A stretch of 64,000 nucleotides of DNA. Origin: Gemmatimonas sp. (lineage in GTDB: Bacteria > Gemmatimonadota > Gemmatimonadetes > Gemmatimonadales > Gemmatimonadaceae). Every line of letters starts with the position of its first letter. The stretch's first letter is position 1. This document shows, one piece after another, positions 42,745 through 51,832 of the stretch. The stretch spans positions 56,941 to 120,940 of the forward strand of contig NZ_JANPLK010000083.1 of assembly GCF_031426495.1 (NCBI RefSeq). Reading direction: 5' to 3'. The translations under genes and the position numbers were made by a program. The notes under the pieces are model-generated. The model was not told where the DNA came from and did not search any database. It saw only the letters and a program-made list of their open reading frames with translations.

Positions 42745-43872
42745 ATGTTCAATAGTCCACCAACTCGCGCCCTTGTCGTGGTTACGCTGGCCGGCGCCGT
42801 TGGCCTCGCCGGATGTGCCCGCAACGACCTCGCCCGCAACGACTCGATGACCGCCGCCGGCACGCTCTCCGACTCGGGCGAGATGTCGCTCCCGCGTACC
42901 CGCACCACGGCCGCCAACACCGAGATGCAGAGCGTGCTCGATCAACTCGGCAGCATGGGCGGCAAGCCCATCGAGTCTCTCACGCCGACTGAGGCGCGCC
43001 GGCAACCGACACCGGCAGCCGCGGTGGCCATGGTCATGGCAAAGGCCGGCAAGGACACCATGCCGATGGCGATGGTGCCGGGCGTGGCGAGCATCGATCG
43101 TACGATTCCCGGCCCCGCCGGTGCCATGCCCGCGCGCATCTACACACCCACGGGCCCCGGACCGTTCGCGGTGGTGGTGTACTATCACGGTGGCGGTTGG
43201 GTGATCGCCGACAAGAATGTGTATGACGGGGGCGCGCGCAGCATCTCGAAGGAAGCGAACGCGGTCGTGGTGTCGGTGGATTACCGCCTCGCGCCCGAGC
43301 ACAAATTCCCCGCGCAGCATGACGACGCACTGGCGGCGTACGCGTGGGTGGTGAAGAACGCGGCGAGCATCAAGGGTGACCCAAACCGGATCGCCATTGC
43401 CGGCGAAAGCGCCGGTGGCAATCTCGCGGTGGCCACGGCCATTGCGGCGCGCGACGCCAAGATGCCGATGCCCAAGGCCGTGATCGCGGTCTATCCCATC
43501 GCGCAGCCGGATACCACCACCGCGTCGTACGTGGAGCACGCCAACGCCAAACCGCTCAATCGCGCCATGATGGGCTGGTTCGCTCGGCATGTATCCCGTA
43601 CGCCGGCCGACCTGCACGACCCGCGCATTCATCTCACGAACGCCAACCTGGCGGGGCTGCCTCCCGTCACGATCATCAACGCACAGATCGACCCGTTGCT
43701 CGAGGACGGCGCGATGCTGGAACAGGCACTCAAGGCCGCCAACGTGCCGGTGGAGCGTCGGATCTACGACGGTGTCGCCCACGAGTTCTTCGGCATGGGA
43801 GCCGTGATCTCCAAGGCGATGGACGCTACGCAGTACGCCGGGGCACGGTTGAAGGCAGCCTTCGGGAATTGA
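42745..43872 (+). CDS. Alpha/beta hydrolase lipoprotein (HSL family)
   Basis: The 375-residue lipoprotein (VGLAGC lipobox) has an N-terminal region of about 100 residues with no clear domain and an HSL-type esterase domain. The oxyanion motif is YYHGGGWV, the nucleophile is in GESAGG, the acid is in QIDPLLEDG and the His in VAHEFFGMG. It probably cleaves small esters at the cell surface. A hairpin follows the gene. Confidence 0.9.
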   Translation: MFNSPPTRALVVVTLAGAVGLAGCARNDLARNDSMTAAGTLSDSGEMSLPRTRTTAANTEMQSVLDQLGSMGGKPIESLTPTEARRQPTPAAAVAMVMAKAGKDTMPMAMVPGVASIDRTIPGPAGAMPARIYTPTGPGPFAVVVYYHGGGWVIADKNVYDGGARSISKEANAVVVSVDYRLAPEHKFPAQHDDALAAYAWVVKNAASIKGDPNRIAIAGESAGGNLAVATAIAARDAKMPMPKAVIAVYPIAQPDTTTASYVEHANAKPLNRAMMGWFARHVSRTPADLHDPRIHLTNANLAGLPPVTIINAQIDPLLEDGAMLEQALKAANVPVERRIYDGVAHEFFGMGAVISKAMDATQYAGARLKAAFGN

Positions 43873-43880
43873 TCACGCGA

Positions 43881-43911
43881 ACGGTACGGCGTGCTCAGCC
43901 CGCCGTACCGT
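43881..43911 (+). terminator. Hairpin after the hydrolase gene
   Basis: A perfect 11-base stem (ACGGTACGGCG/CGCCGTACCGT) with a 9-base loop, 9 bases after the stop. There is no T-run, so termination strength is uncertain. Confidence 0.6.
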
Positions 43912-43979
43912 CCGGCCATTCCACCCACGTGAATTACCGTCTACAATAGGGAGTTCCCGCCACCCCTACTGAGGACGGT

Positions 43980-45149
43980 ATGACCCGTTACGTCGTTCGC
44001 CCGCTTCTAACGCTGGCACTGCTCGCTGCGCTGCCGGCGCTCTCGTCGGCTCATGCGCAGGACGCCCCGCCGCCTCGCCGCGGTGTCGTGATCACCGACA
44101 CCGCCCGCGCCCGTGCCCTCTTCGTGAGCAAGGACCCCGCCGATCTGGCCGGTTGTGGCGCCAACTGTGACCGCGACATCAAAGCGCGCATGGCTACCGA
44201 CAGCGCATACGAAGCACGGGCCAAGGGCGTCGTGGACTTCAAGAAGGTCACGTACAAGAGCCGCGCCGATGGCCTCGAGATTCCGGCCTACGTGTTTGCG
44301 CCGCTCACCAAGAATCCCGCCGGTCATGCGGCGCTGGTGTGGGTGCACGGCGGCGTGCACTCCAATTGGGGACTCGGCATGTGGCCGTTCGTGCGCGAGG
44401 CCGTGCAGAAGGGCTACGTCGTGATCACGCCCAACTACCGCGGCAGCACCGGCTACGGCAACGACTTCCATCGCAAGATCGATTACGGCGGCATGGAAGT
44501 GGACGACGTGTACTCGTCGATCGACTACCTCAAGACGCAGCCGTTCGTCGACATGGACCGACTCGGCATGATGGGTTGGAGCCACGGCGGCTTCATCACC
44601 TCGCTCAACCTCACGCGTGAGGGGCAGCCCTTCCGCGCCGGTGCGGCGATGGTGCCAGTCACGAATCTCATCTTCCGCTTGTCCGATCACGGCCCCAGCT
44701 ACCAGCGCGACTACGCGGCCGAAGAAGGGATCAAGGGGCTGCCGTTCGAGAACGTGCCGGAGTATATCCGTCGCTCGCCGGTGTTTCACCTCGAGAAGCT
44801 GAACGTGCCACTGCTCGCGCACGTGGCTACCAACGACTGCGACGTGTACTTTCGCGAGAACCAGCAGTTCATCTACACGCTGCGCGCGCTCAAGCCTGAT
44901 CTGGCCGAAACGAAGATTTACGTGAACCCGCCCCAGGGTGGTGGTGGCTGCGGCCACACCTTCAATCGTCGCGTGAATGCGTCGAGTACGCAGAGCGACG
45001 ACACGCCCGAGCAGATCGATTCGTGGAACCGCGTGTGGACGTTCTTCGAGTGGAACCTGCGTCCGAAGAGCGTATTGCGCGTAGACAATCAGGAGTGGAT
45101 GCGCGATCCGCGCCTGGCGAGCCCGCGTGGTCCGGTGCCGCCGCAGTAG
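43980..45149 (+). CDS. Secreted S9 (prolyl oligopeptidase)-type hydrolase
   Basis: The 389-residue protein has a signal peptide (end SSAHAQ at about 27). An alpha/beta-hydrolase domain follows, without the beta-propeller usual in S9 enzymes. Motifs are ALVWVHGGVHSNWG, NYRGSTGYG, the nucleophile in GWSHGGF, an acid near ATNDCDVYF and the His in GGCGHTFNRR. It may be a peptidase or an esterase. Gaps on either side suggest it is transcribed alone. Confidence 0.85.
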   Translation: MTRYVVRPLLTLALLAALPALSSAHAQDAPPPRRGVVITDTARARALFVSKDPADLAGCGANCDRDIKARMATDSAYEARAKGVVDFKKVTYKSRADGLEIPAYVFAPLTKNPAGHAALVWVHGGVHSNWGLGMWPFVREAVQKGYVVITPNYRGSTGYGNDFHRKIDYGGMEVDDVYSSIDYLKTQPFVDMDRLGMMGWSHGGFITSLNLTREGQPFRAGAAMVPVTNLIFRLSDHGPSYQRDYAAEEGIKGLPFENVPEYIRRSPVFHLEKLNVPLLAHVATNDCDVYFRENQQFIYTLRALKPDLAETKIYVNPPQGGGGCGHTFNRRVNASSTQSDDTPEQIDSWNRVWTFFEWNLRPKSVLRVDNQEWMRDPRLASPRGPVPPQ

Positions 45150-45180
45150 GCAGCGTGATTGGTGCTGCCGTCGGAGCGTT

Positions 45181-45225
45181 CCGGCGGCAGCCACGCTGGC
45201 GGTAGCCACGCTGGCGGCAGCGACG
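45181..45225. repeat. Three copies of a 15-base unit
   Basis: The unit GCCACGCTGGCGGYA occurs twice in tandem with a degenerate third copy, at the convergent junction of the S9 hydrolase and acyltransferase genes. It may help termination. No other role is visible. Confidence 0.5.
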
Positions 45226-45226
45226 G

Positions 45227-46444
45227 TTACGACACCCGGATCACGACCCCTCTGGTGCGGAGCGTCCGCAGGATGCCGTACCAGAGCGCAACGAACGCCA
45301 GCGCCCAGGCCAGTGACGCCACGCGCGAGTCCACGCCGACGGACTCCAATACGCGCGTGACCGCCATGCCAGTGCCGACGCGATGGCCATCGAGCTTCCA
45401 TTTGATGCTCGACCGAAGAATGGTCGCCACCAATTCACTGCCCACGTACGCAATCATGGGATTGAGCCCGAAGGCGAGCGCAGGCCTGAGCCACCGCGCC
45501 TGCTCACGCCCGTGCACGAGTGCGGTGATACCGGCCAACAACACGCCCGCGATGCCCGCAGTGAGCAGCACGTAGGAGCCAGTCCACAGCGGCTTGTTGA
45601 TGGGCAGCACCACGCCCCACACGAGGCCCACCACGATCAGGCCAACACTCACGCCAGCCAGCCCGCGCGCACGCGCCGACAAGGGCCGCGTGGACGTCAG
45701 CCAGCGACCAACGAGGACGCCGATCAGTACCGTTGCGGTGGCCGAAAGTGTGGAGAGCACTCCTTCCGGCTCATATGGCACCGCGCGATCCCAGAGATGC
45801 CAGCCGAGGCCGAATCGCGTCCAATCGAAAGCGGCGCGATCCACCCACGCCGATAAGGTGCGACCCGGCTCGTCGAGGAGCTGCGCGCCAATCGCCCCTT
45901 CGCCCGGGACGGGCACGAGCGTGAGCGCGGCCCAGTAGCTCAGCAGAATCCCCACAATGATCAGCAGCACCGTGCGCGACGACGCCCGCCGACTCAGCAG
46001 CGCGGCCAGCCCGTAGGCCACCGCAATGCGCTGCAGCACGCCCATCACGCGCAGGTCGGCGGCGCGTGCCACGATGTGACCCAGGACGGGAGACAACCAA
46101 TCCGGTCCGGCCACACGCGACTTTTCGAAGAAGGGCCAGGCATTGAGCAGCAGACCCATGCCGAACAACAGCACCACGCGGCGCAGCGTCGTTCTGCCAG
46201 GGTTCGCGTCTCGCGTCGTGACGCCTTGCGTCGTAGCGCGTGGCATCGAGGTGAGATGCGTCGTGATGCCCACCACGAACAGAAAAAATGGAAACACCAA
46301 ATCGGTGAACGTGCAGCCATGCCACGCGCTGTGTCGCAACGGCGAGAACACCGCCATCGGATCACCGGCATTGTTGACCAACAGCATTGCCGCGACGGTG
46401 ATGCCACGGAACACATCGATGGCGACGACCCGGTCAGCCGCCAC
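45227..46444 (-). CDS. HGSNAT/DUF5009-type membrane acyltransferase
   Basis: The 405-residue membrane protein with about 10-11 helices begins with the family signature DRVVAIDVFRGITVAAMLLVNNAGDP, then WHGCTFTDLVFPFFLFVVGI. The catalytic-type His in RHSAWHG is present. Related proteins transfer acetyl groups across a membrane onto sugars. GTG 46444 is chosen, overlapping the glycosyltransferase stop by 11 bases, so the two are translated together and may act on the same glycan. Confidence 0.85.
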   Translation of the reverse strand: MAADRVVAIDVFRGITVAAMLLVNNAGDPMAVFSPLRHSAWHGCTFTDLVFPFFLFVVGITTHLTSMPRATTQGVTTRDANPGRTTLRRVVLLFGMGLLLNAWPFFEKSRVAGPDWLSPVLGHIVARAADLRVMGVLQRIAVAYGLAALLSRRASSRTVLLIIVGILLSYWAALTLVPVPGEGAIGAQLLDEPGRTLSAWVDRAAFDWTRFGLGWHLWDRAVPYEPEGVLSTLSATATVLIGVLVGRWLTSTRPLSARARGLAGVSVGLIVVGLVWGVVLPINKPLWTGSYVLLTAGIAGVLLAGITALVHGREQARWLRPALAFGLNPMIAYVGSELVATILRSSIKWKLDGHRVGTGMAVTRVLESVGVDSRVASLAWALAFVALWYGILRTLRTRGVVIRVS

Positions 46445-47546
46445 GGTGGCTCGCGCGCCACGACGAGAACCAGGACTCGAACTGCGCACCGACCGTCGCG
46501 TTGTCGAAGCGTTCACGCACAAACGACATACCGGCCGCGCCCATGTTCGTGCGCAATGTGCCATCGGCCGAGAGCTCACCGATCGCGCGGCCCCACGCGT
46601 CGATATCACCCGGGGCCACCAAACGTCCGGAACGTCCCACGTCCATCGTTTCCGGAATACCGCCGATGTCACTTCCCAGCACGGGGATACCGCACGCCTG
46701 CGCCTCGATCAGCACGCGGCCGAACGACTCGCGTTTAGTCGACGGCAGCGCGAGGAGATCGAGCGCGGAATAGTACGGGTGCACGTCATCCGCCCACGGG
46801 TGCCGCACGTGGCGCTCCGGCGCGTCAGCGGAGCGGATGATGTCGTCCAGCTCGTGTTCGCAGAGGCCGCTGCCAAGCCACAGCGCATGCACGCGCGAAT
46901 CTCGCGCCATCGCCTGATTGAGCGCATGCGCGAAGGGAATCACGCCCTTATTCCGTTCCAATCGACCGATGAAGCCAACCACGATCGCATCGTACGGCAA
47001 GCCAAGCGTGGTCCGCACGGTGGCGCGTGACGCGACGTTGGGATGAAATGCGCCCGTATCGACGGAGTTGTACAGCACGTGACTGCGCGAGGGCGCCACC
47101 CCGCGGTCGGTAATCCACGCCCGCAGATCGTGCGACGGCACAATGAAGTCCCAGCGAAGCCTCGTCAGGATGAGCCGATTGACACGCTTGAGCCCCGCGT
47201 GATGCAGGAAGAACGCCGCCGGCACACCGCACTGCGTGGCCACCACACCCGTACCCCAGTAGTCGCGCTCGAAGGTGGCGAACACCGCGTCGGCGCCACG
47301 CTGCGTGATCGCGCGACGTACGGTGCGCATGGCACTCGCGCGATACGTGCTGGTGAACGCCGCGTCGTGGAGGGTGATTCGCGGGTCGGCCTGCAGCGTA
47401 CCCCACAGTGCGCTCCCTGCTTGCGCGACGACGCTGATCTGATGGCCGGCGTCCGCGAGCGCACTGGTCAAACTCACCAGATGCGCGGCGGCACCACCCA
47501 CGTCGGGCAGTGTCGCCACAAACACGAGTCGCAACGCGTCGCGCAT
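46434..47546 (-). CDS. GT4-type glycosyltransferase
   Basis: The 370-residue GT-B enzyme has an N-terminal domain with ATLPDVGGAAAHLVSLTSALADAGH and a C-terminal domain with VVGFIGRLERNKGVIPFAHAL. The donor-site pattern is STKRESFGRVLIEAQACGIPVLGSDIGGIPETM, the E-x7-E motif of family GT4. The start is taken at MRDALRLVFVATLP, as upstream frame is uncharacteristic. It lies between the propeller and acyltransferase genes. Confidence 0.9.
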   Translation of the reverse strand: MRDALRLVFVATLPDVGGAAAHLVSLTSALADAGHQISVVAQAGSALWGTLQADPRITLHDAAFTSTYRASAMRTVRRAITQRGADAVFATFERDYWGTGVVATQCGVPAAFFLHHAGLKRVNRLILTRLRWDFIVPSHDLRAWITDRGVAPSRSHVLYNSVDTGAFHPNVASRATVRTTLGLPYDAIVVGFIGRLERNKGVIPFAHALNQAMARDSRVHALWLGSGLCEHELDDIIRSADAPERHVRHPWADDVHPYYSALDLLALPSTKRESFGRVLIEAQACGIPVLGSDIGGIPETMDVGRSGRLVAPGDIDAWGRAIGELSADGTLRTNMGAAGMSFVRERFDNATVGAQFESWFSSWRASHRGG

Positions 47547-47551
47547 CGAAT

Positions 47552-48844
47552 CTACGGTGCGCTCTTCGAGAACGAGCCTTCCGCTCCAGCGAGCGCGACC
47601 GAGCCGTTTTTCGCGCGGGTACTCGACCGCACGCGGGCGAACAGCGAGTCCACGCGCATCGGCGAAATCGCCGCGCTCCACGCGAAGATCGCCGGCGTCT
47701 TCCCACGCTTCGGCGTGGCCACCCGCGCCCCACTGTACCAGATCGTCACACTATCAGGCGACGTGACCGCAAACGTCGAGCGGTACACGGCCGCCGAGAA
47801 CGGCGCGAACTCACCGGGGGCGAGCACGGATGACGGATACGTGGTCCACGTGAACCCATCGCGGCTCGTGGCCAGGAACAGGCTGCTCGTCATGCATCCA
47901 CGGCCGCTCTTGTACGCGGCCGTGAGCGCCCAATACTCGCCACGTGATTCGATGTACTGCACATCGAGATGCCACGGCACGTAGCCGGGCTGTCCCAAGC
48001 CACTCGCCTTTCGCGATGACCACGTGATGCCGTCGGCGGATCGGCGCACCGTGACGCGCGACGCCTTGGCCGAGCAGCCCGACGTTCCCGCGTCCACCTG
48101 ATACATGCGCCAGTCGCCATCGGCCGTGCGTACCACGCTCGGCGACACCACGTACCGACCGGAATCCGCCGCGACTTTCGTCGGCACCGACCAACGCCTG
48201 CCGTCGTCGCTCGTCATCAACCAGACGTTGTCGGCCACGTGCGTCGTCTTGCCGTTGGCGCCGCGTGCATGCTCCACTTCGCGATAGTACATCCACAGGG
48301 CACCCGTGCGCGGCTCGAACACCAGGTCCGGGTCGGACAAGTAGCCACGCGTGGTGCGCGCGAGGGGATTCGTCACGCTGAGCGGCACATCCCACGACTC
48401 GCCGTCATGGCTCGCGAATACCGACGGATTCTCCAGTAACGTCGAGCTGCGCGCGTACGGCGTGAGCGTGCTCCACAGCTGATAGCCGTTCCAGGTCTCC
48501 GGGAAGCGCACGACGTCGGGGTGTACCACCTCGCCCGATCCGTCGTAGGTCTGAAAGGCGAGCGCCTGCGGCCCCGCAGGGCCCAGCGCGGCCGGAGAGG
48601 CAAGCGCCAACGCGCTCGACGGCGTGGCCAGTGCACTCACGGTGGGGGAGGCAACGGGCTCGTTGAGCGTGGGCGCGTCACACGCCGCGAATTCGCCGAT
48701 CACGAGGAGGGCGACGAGCGGCAACGAGAAGGACGAACGGACAACGACTTTCAAAGCGACGCCGGTGACAAAGAGTGGCGAAACAGCAGCGTAGATGGAC
48801 CTTAGCCAATTCTGTGTCGCGGACCTAGCCCTCCGCATGAGCAC
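47552..48844 (-). CDS. Exported beta-propeller, GH43/sialidase-like
   Basis: The 430-residue protein has a hydrophobic export segment near residues 33-52 ending GEFAAC, possibly a lipobox, so the true start may be later than the first ATG used here. The body has repeated blades of the form SHDGESWDVP, SDDGRRWSVPTKV, SADGITWSSRK and SRDGFTWTTYP (Asp-box-like), plus HPDVVRFPETWNGYQLW as in five-bladed glycosidases. It is probably a surface glycan-binding or glycan-cleaving protein. The glycosyltransferase gene follows after five bases. Confidence 0.75.
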   Translation of the reverse strand: MLMRRARSATQNWLRSIYAAVSPLFVTGVALKVVVRSSFSLPLVALLVIGEFAACDAPTLNEPVASPTVSALATPSSALALASPAALGPAGPQALAFQTYDGSGEVVHPDVVRFPETWNGYQLWSTLTPYARSSTLLENPSVFASHDGESWDVPLSVTNPLARTTRGYLSDPDLVFEPRTGALWMYYREVEHARGANGKTTHVADNVWLMTSDDGRRWSVPTKVAADSGRYVVSPSVVRTADGDWRMYQVDAGTSGCSAKASRVTVRRSADGITWSSRKASGLGQPGYVPWHLDVQYIESRGEYWALTAAYKSGRGCMTSSLFLATSRDGFTWTTYPSSVLAPGEFAPFSAAVYRSTFAVTSPDSVTIWYSGARVATPKRGKTPAIFAWSAAISPMRVDSLFARVRSSTRAKNGSVALAGAEGSFSKSAP

Positions 48845-48964
48845 GGCACGCTAAGATTCTGTGATAATCGGTGCGTGCCGGTGGTGAAACGGCGAAACAT
48901 CGGGCTCGGCGGCTGCGTACCGAGCTGTTCAAGACTTCTGATACCGCCTTCGTCCGTCTGAACA

Positions 48965-49822
48965 ATGCCCTTCCGTTCCGAACAGTATCAAACGATGCAC
49001 CGCTGGTCCCCGGTGATGATGCGGATGGCGGCGGTCTCGGCCGCGATCTTCGGCCTTGCCGTGATCGGTCTGGTGGTCGACGATCGTCTGATCACCGGCG
49101 CGCCGGCATGGCTCAAACCGGCCAAGTTCGGGGCGTCGGGGGCGATCTATCTGGTCACGATGTCGTTCATGATGCGCGACCTGTCACCGACGCCCACTGT
49201 CCGCGTTGCGAAGTCGCTCATCGCCTGGATTCTGGCGCTCGAAACCGCCGTGATCGCCGTACAAGCCGCGCGCGGTACCACGAGTCATTTCAACATCGAT
49301 ACGCCGCTCGATGCAGCGATCTTCAGTTCCATGGGCTTGGGCATCGCCACGGTGTGGATCATGTCGGCGGTGCTGCTCTGGAAGCATCTGCGTACACCGG
49401 CCGCCGACCGCACCATGGCGATGGCACTTCGCCTTGGCCTCGCCCTCAACATTGCCGGCGCCGGCGTGGGCTGGACGATGACGCAGCCTCGGCCAGCACA
49501 ACTCGCCGCCATGCAGCGCGGCGAACGACCGTTTCGGGTGGGCTCCCACACCGTTGGCGCACCCGATGGCGGAGCCGGCCTAGCACTCACGCAGTGGAGC
49601 CGCGAGCACGGCGATCTGCGGATTCCCCACTTCGTCGGCATGCACGCCTGGCAGTTGCTACCGTTGCTCCTGCTCGGCCTTCGGCGTGTGCGCACGGCCA
49701 GCCATGATGGCACCGAGCGCGCAACCATACTCGTGGCGTCGACGGCCTGCGCCGCCGTGTTCATCGCGGCGTTGGTTCAGGCGCTCGCTGGCCACCCACT
49801 GATTCCCCCGTCCACGAGCTGA
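48965..49822 (+). CDS. Seven-helix membrane protein of unknown function
   Basis: The 285-residue membrane protein has about seven hydrophobic segments and a conserved-looking start to helix 2, PAWLKPAKFGASGAIYLVTM, known from uncharacterised proteins in several phyla. The loop near residues 165-215 contains histidines (GSHTVGAPDGG, REHGDLRIPHFVGMHAWQ), which could bind a metal or haem. It ends two bases before the ABA4-like gene, so the two probably work together. Confidence 0.7.
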   Translation: MPFRSEQYQTMHRWSPVMMRMAAVSAAIFGLAVIGLVVDDRLITGAPAWLKPAKFGASGAIYLVTMSFMMRDLSPTPTVRVAKSLIAWILALETAVIAVQAARGTTSHFNIDTPLDAAIFSSMGLGIATVWIMSAVLLWKHLRTPAADRTMAMALRLGLALNIAGAGVGWTMTQPRPAQLAAMQRGERPFRVGSHTVGAPDGGAGLALTQWSREHGDLRIPHFVGMHAWQLLPLLLLGLRRVRTASHDGTERATILVASTACAAVFIAALVQALAGHPLIPPSTS

Positions 49823-49824
49823 CC

Positions 49825-50247
49825 ATGTCCGATGCGCAACTGTTTCAGTATGCCAATACCACCGCGCTCCTGAGTTGGATCGTGCTGGCCGTACAGCCCA
49901 AACGCACCGCAGCGACGCTGCGCTTCGTCGTGCCGCTCGCGATGGCGGTGCTGTACATCTGGGCCTTGTCCACCGCGCCGGCCAATCCCGATGGCGGGTT
50001 CGGATCACTGGCGCAGGTCAAGGCGCTCTTCACGCAAGACCGCGTGATCCTTGCCGGGTGGGTGCACTATCTGGCCTTCGATTTCTTCATCGGGTGCTGG
50101 ATGGTGATGGACGCGGCCGAGCGCGGCATCAAGCATCTGCTGGTGATCCCGTGCATGCTGCTGACGTTCATGTTCGGGCCGGTGGGGCTGATGCTGTACG
50201 TCGGCTTGCGAACGGCCATCAGTGGGCGCGCTGTGAAGACCGCGTAG
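49825..50247 (+). CDS. ABA4-like (DUF4281) membrane protein
   Basis: The 140-residue protein has four hydrophobic segments and the DUF4281 pattern FGSLAQVKALFTQDRVILAGWVHYLAFDFFIGCWMV followed by FMFGPVGLMLYVGLR. The plant homologue ABA4 acts in neoxanthin synthesis; bacterial members have no settled role. It shares an operon with the membrane protein upstream. A carotenoid-related task is possible but unsupported by other genes here. Confidence 0.88.
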   Translation: MSDAQLFQYANTTALLSWIVLAVQPKRTAATLRFVVPLAMAVLYIWALSTAPANPDGGFGSLAQVKALFTQDRVILAGWVHYLAFDFFIGCWMVMDAAERGIKHLLVIPCMLLTFMFGPVGLMLYVGLRTAISGRAVKTA

Positions 50248-50254
50248 GCCTGCG

Positions 50255-50557
50255 CTACGCCGCGCTTCCCGCCCACGGCTTGATCCGTTTGAGTTCGGCG
50301 GCAATCGCCTTGGCGGCGACCGCGGTGTCATGCGCTGCCTGTGCCCGCAGCCAATAGCCGTTCGAGAGTCTGAAGAAGCGACAGAGACGAAGATCCGTAT
50401 CGGCCGTGATAGCACGCCGCCCGGCCACGATCTCGCCGATACGCTGCGCCGGCACGCCAATCTCCTTGGCGACACGATACTTCGTGATTCCGAGCGGGAG
50501 CAGGAACTCCTCCCACAGGAGCTCGCCCGGCGTGACCGGCTTGAGTTTACGCGGCAT
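50255..50557 (-). CDS. HigA-family antitoxin, solitary
   Basis: The 100-residue helix-turn-helix protein matches HigA: PGELLWEEFLLPLGITKYRVAKEIGVPAQRIGEIVAGRRAITADTDLRLCRFFRLSNGYWL. The toxin gene higB, normally just upstream, is missing: the 55 bases before it contain only leader and a palindrome. It may be an orphan regulator. The start at MPRKLKP is preferred over one 18 codons earlier, which would lie across the operator. Confidence 0.88.
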   Translation of the reverse strand: MPRKLKPVTPGELLWEEFLLPLGITKYRVAKEIGVPAQRIGEIVAGRRAITADTDLRLCRFFRLSNGYWLRAQAAHDTAVAAKAIAAELKRIKPWAGSAA

Positions 50558-50611
50558 GACCTGTCTCTCAGTGAGCGTCTCGTTTTGGGTCTCTTCTGCC
50601 CCCCGGTGCAA

Positions 50612-50632
50612 TAGTAACGTCTGCCGTTACTA
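50612..50632. promoter_or_regulatory. HigA operator palindrome
   Basis: TAGTAACG-TCTGC-CGTTACTA: perfect 8-base arms with a 5-base spacer, 55 bases upstream of the higA start and between higA and the divergent 81-residue gene. It is the likely site of HigA autorepression. Confidence 0.6.
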
Positions 50633-50737
50633 ACGCCAAACGAGACTATCCTTAGCTGGGAGCGAAGCAGCAGCGGATTCGTAGCGGACGCAAGCAATTG
50701 ATGACACACGTCCGGGCAATCGGGTGAACCGTGTGTA

Positions 50738-50983
50738 ATGCCAGCCGCCCTGCTCTACTCCAGATATTTCGACGAGCAGGTTCTGAGAAAGCGTCCGTAT
50801 CTACAGAAGTCGTGGTGCGAAGACGTCGTCCGTTCACCAGTTCGATGGGAGCGACAACCTGACGGTCGTTATAGATTTTGGGGACAGGTCGCCGATCTTG
50901 GCAGTCGGTATCTCCGGGTTGTGCTCCTTGATGATGGTCGGACTGTCCATAACGCCTTTCCCGATCGCGGATTCGTACCATGA
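50738..50983 (+). CDS. Small DUF4258-like protein, partner of DUF2283
   Basis: The 81-residue protein YSRYFDEQVLRKRPYLQKSW...RFWGQVADLGSRYLRVVLLDDGRTVHNAFPDRGF resembles short proteins often found upstream of DUF2283 genes. The conserved His/Arg-rich end (RYLRVV ... VHNAFPDR) is like an RNase-type DUF4258 fold, by eye only. It overlaps the DUF2283 gene by four bases. A toxin-antitoxin role has been suggested for such pairs by layout, not shown. Confidence 0.65.
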   Translation: MPAALLYSRYFDEQVLRKRPYLQKSWCEDVVRSPVRWERQPDGRYRFWGQVADLGSRYLRVVLLDDGRTVHNAFPDRGFVP

Positions 50984-51198
50984 AGCTCAATTATTTCCCT
51001 GAAACGGACTCGCTCTACATCGACCTCATTGACCGGGCGAGCGTAGAAAGTCGCGAGGTATCCGCTGGGGTGGTGCTCGACTACGACGCGGAAGGGCGCA
51101 TCGTCGGCATCGACATCGACCACGCCAGTCAGACCGTCGATCTGCTTCGACTTGAGCTGCAAGCTCCACACATGGCCGTCGAGCGCACGGTCGCGTAG
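50980..51198 (+). CDS. DUF2283 protein
   Basis: The 72-residue protein has the DUF2283 pattern MKLNYFPETDSLYIDLIDRASVESREVSAGVVLDYDAEGRIVGIDIDHAS. The family has no established function and is usually coupled to a small upstream gene, as here (ATGA overlap). It could be the antitoxin of the pair. After it, 208 bases contain only a short GGGAGC/GCTCCC hairpin near 51310. Confidence 0.85.
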   Translation: MKLNYFPETDSLYIDLIDRASVESREVSAGVVLDYDAEGRIVGIDIDHASQTVDLLRLELQAPHMAVERTVA

Positions 51199-51406
51199 CA
51201 GCGAGCTCGCGGCCAACGTGGGCGAACAATGCTGCACGATTGTGCGTAGGGACGAATCGTTCCCGTGAGCCGGAACATCCTGGTGGTGCTGGGGTGATGC
51301 CCTCAAGAGGGAGCCCATGCTCCCGTCACGGTGACGTCATCGCGGTTCCGACCGGCTGTCAGATCCCAATACCAGCATTCGGTATTCCCCAATCAGGAGA
51401 CGTACT

Positions 51407-51802
51407 GTGAAGCAATTGCTGCTCGTGGTCCTCGCGTCGATTACCATGGCCTGTGTATCCACCAACGCCACGCTGCTCAATCCCACGCCGTCCGGACGCG
51501 CGCCCATCGCGGAGAATCAGGTCCGCATTTTCCGTACGGCGGCGCAAGTAATGGGTAAGTACGAAGAAGTCGCCCTGCTCAACTCGACCGGTGAATCCAA
51601 CTGGACGAACGAGCAGAAGATGATGGAGTCGATGCGCAAGAAAGCCGCGAGCCTCGGCGCCAACGGGGTCATTCTCGACGACATCAAGGAGGCCGGCGCC
51701 GGGGCCAAGGTCGCCGCTGCGGTGTTGGGCACGGGCACGCAACGAAAGGGTCGCGCCATCGCGATCTTCGTGTTCCCGGACTCGGCCGCGAAGGCCCCGT
51801 AG
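51407..51802 (+). CDS. Small lipoprotein, DUF4156-like
   Basis: The 131-residue lipoprotein has signal LLLVVLASITMAC (lipobox ITMAC), then PIAENQVRIFRTAAQVMGKYEEVALLNSTGES, a segment that resembles the RcsF/DUF4156 group. It continues MRKKAASLGANGVILDDIKEAGAG. GTG 51407 is preceded by AGGAG at 8 bases. The function is unknown; the similar fold in RcsF senses envelope stress. Confidence 0.7.
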   Translation: MKQLLLVVLASITMACVSTNATLLNPTPSGRAPIAENQVRIFRTAAQVMGKYEEVALLNSTGESNWTNEQKMMESMRKKAASLGANGVILDDIKEAGAGAKVAAAVLGTGTQRKGRAIAIFVFPDSAAKAP

Positions 51803-51832
51803 TAGACAGCTGTTTTCTATACATGAAGGCGG

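Noticed and set aside
44007..45401. 464-codon minus-strand frame over the S9 hydrolase
   Set aside because: His/Arg/Val-rich shadow of a gene with a full catalytic motif set on the other strand.
47043..47984. 313-codon plus-strand frame over the glycosyltransferase/propeller junction
   Set aside because: It is antisense to two coherent genes and Arg/His-rich, as other shadows are.
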